Source of the DNA: Rhizobium bangladeshense
GTDB taxonomy: Bacteria > Pseudomonadota > Alphaproteobacteria > Rhizobiales > Rhizobiaceae
Direction of reading: 5' to 3'
Assembly: GCF_017357245.1 (NCBI RefSeq)
Contig: NZ_CP071613.1
Location: 248,001 to 312,000, forward strand
DNA length: 64,000 nucleotides
The position numbers and the translations under genes were made by a program. Below are positions 63,680-64,000 of this stretch, piece after piece (the first letter of the stretch is position 1; each line of letters begins with the position of its first letter). The notes under the pieces were generated by a model, which was given only the letters and a program-made list of their open reading frames with translations, was not told the origin of the DNA and ran no database searches.

Positions 63680-64000
63680 ATGCACAGCATCGAAAATCAG
63701 ATTGTTGATTCAAGTTTCTCTGCGATCATCAATGCGCCGATCGAGCAGGTAGACATCCCGAAATGGTGCTTCACCTTGCCGGAGAAGGAGTATCAGCTCT
63801 GCTCGCCCGCGCACATCGCCGCAGGTTTTACCACGGCCCCTGACGGCACACGGATGTCGATCAATGTCGAAACGATCGGCGGAAGCCTGATGGTGCAGCA
63901 CTACACTGAGACCCTCGGCGAAAAGGACCATCTTATCCTCGACTCCGATTCTGATGTATTCACGCCAAACGGCCGGCTGACCATCCACGTCACCTGGGAG
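63680..64000 (+). CDS. hypothetical protein, truncated by the window edge
   Basis: The frame starts at ATG 63680 with GGAGAG upstream and is open to the end of the window (107 codons). It reads MHSIENQIVDSSFSAIINAP, with later segments IPKWCFTLPEKEYQLCSPAHIAAGF and GRLTIHVTWE. A soluble, beta-rich small protein is suggested; I do not recognise the family. It probably continues the same transcription unit as the crotonase-like gene 97 bp upstream. Confidence 0.65.
   Translation, partial: MHSIENQIVDSSFSAIINAPIEQVDIPKWCFTLPEKEYQLCSPAHIAAGFTTAPDGTRMSINVETIGGSLMVQHYTETLGEKDHLILDSDSDVFTPNGRLTIHVTWE

Overview
The window looks like part of a large repABC plasmid or chromid from a Rhizobium of the etli/leguminosarum/phaseoli group. 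The evidence is high-GC coding sequence throughout, a complete repA-repB-repC locus with its antisense RNA (19.8-23.7 kb, minus strand), and the combination of panCB with a divergent katG-oxyR pair next to it. From memory, R. etli CFN42 carries that combination on plasmid p42f. I saw no rRNA, tRNA, CRISPR array, prophage or intact insertion sequence.

Layout. 0-0.4 kb: two identical 16-bp palindromes that fit the repABC parS consensus. 0.4-6.3 kb: class III adenylate cyclase with TolB and TPR regions, YihY membrane protein, PLP sulfur-amino-acid enzyme, exported cupin with an NAD(P)-binding protein. 6.6-10.8 kb: thiolase, adenylate-forming ligase and hotdog thioesterase in one operon, divergent from an MDR enoyl-reductase-like enzyme. 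10.8-13.8 kb: LysR regulator divergent from an SDR and a flavin-binding oxidase-like protein, then a DUF3299 exported protein. 14-17.3 kb: katG/oxyR peroxide defence. 17.4-19.1 kb: panB/panC pantothenate synthesis. 19.4-23.7 kb: a ProQ/FinO-type RNA chaperone convergent with repC, then repC, the ctRNA, repB, parS and repA. 23.8-32.8 kb: sugar ABC-transport operon (binding protein, two permeases, ROK regulator, isomerase, ATPase), divergent from a Gfo/Idh/MocA dehydrogenase and a second ROK regulator. 32.9-37.8 kb: small membrane protein and lipoprotein, thioredoxin-fold protein, Kup potassium transporter, frameshifted universal-stress-protein relic.

37.8-47.9 kb: a putative LysR regulon of an alpha/beta hydrolase, RidA, ChaC-like enzyme, VOC dioxygenase, isochorismatase-fold hydrolase, XapX protein, amidohydrolase, DoxX and MFS exporter. 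Four of its intergenic regions share one AT-rich block, which points to common control by the LysR gene in the middle. 48-51 kb: hypothetical protein and a LysR-MFS divergent pair. 51.3-55 kb: a 971-residue winged-helix/NTPase/TPR regulator divergent from a FixJ/LuxR-type regulator, followed by a candidate small RNA. 55.3-64 kb: aldehyde dehydrogenase, two small proteins, Tat-exported epoxide-hydrolase-like protein, NTF2-like and DJ-1-like proteins, nitronate monooxygenase, SDR, Rid protein, an enoyl-CoA hydratase homologue with a signal peptide, and a partial gene at the edge. Two promoters in this last part share an unusual multi-half-site operator.

The most interesting signals are the extra parS-like pair about 22 kb from repABC, the ProQ/FinO gene abutting repC, and the two shared-operator networks. 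Assignments come from reading motifs and family patterns; no database search was run.
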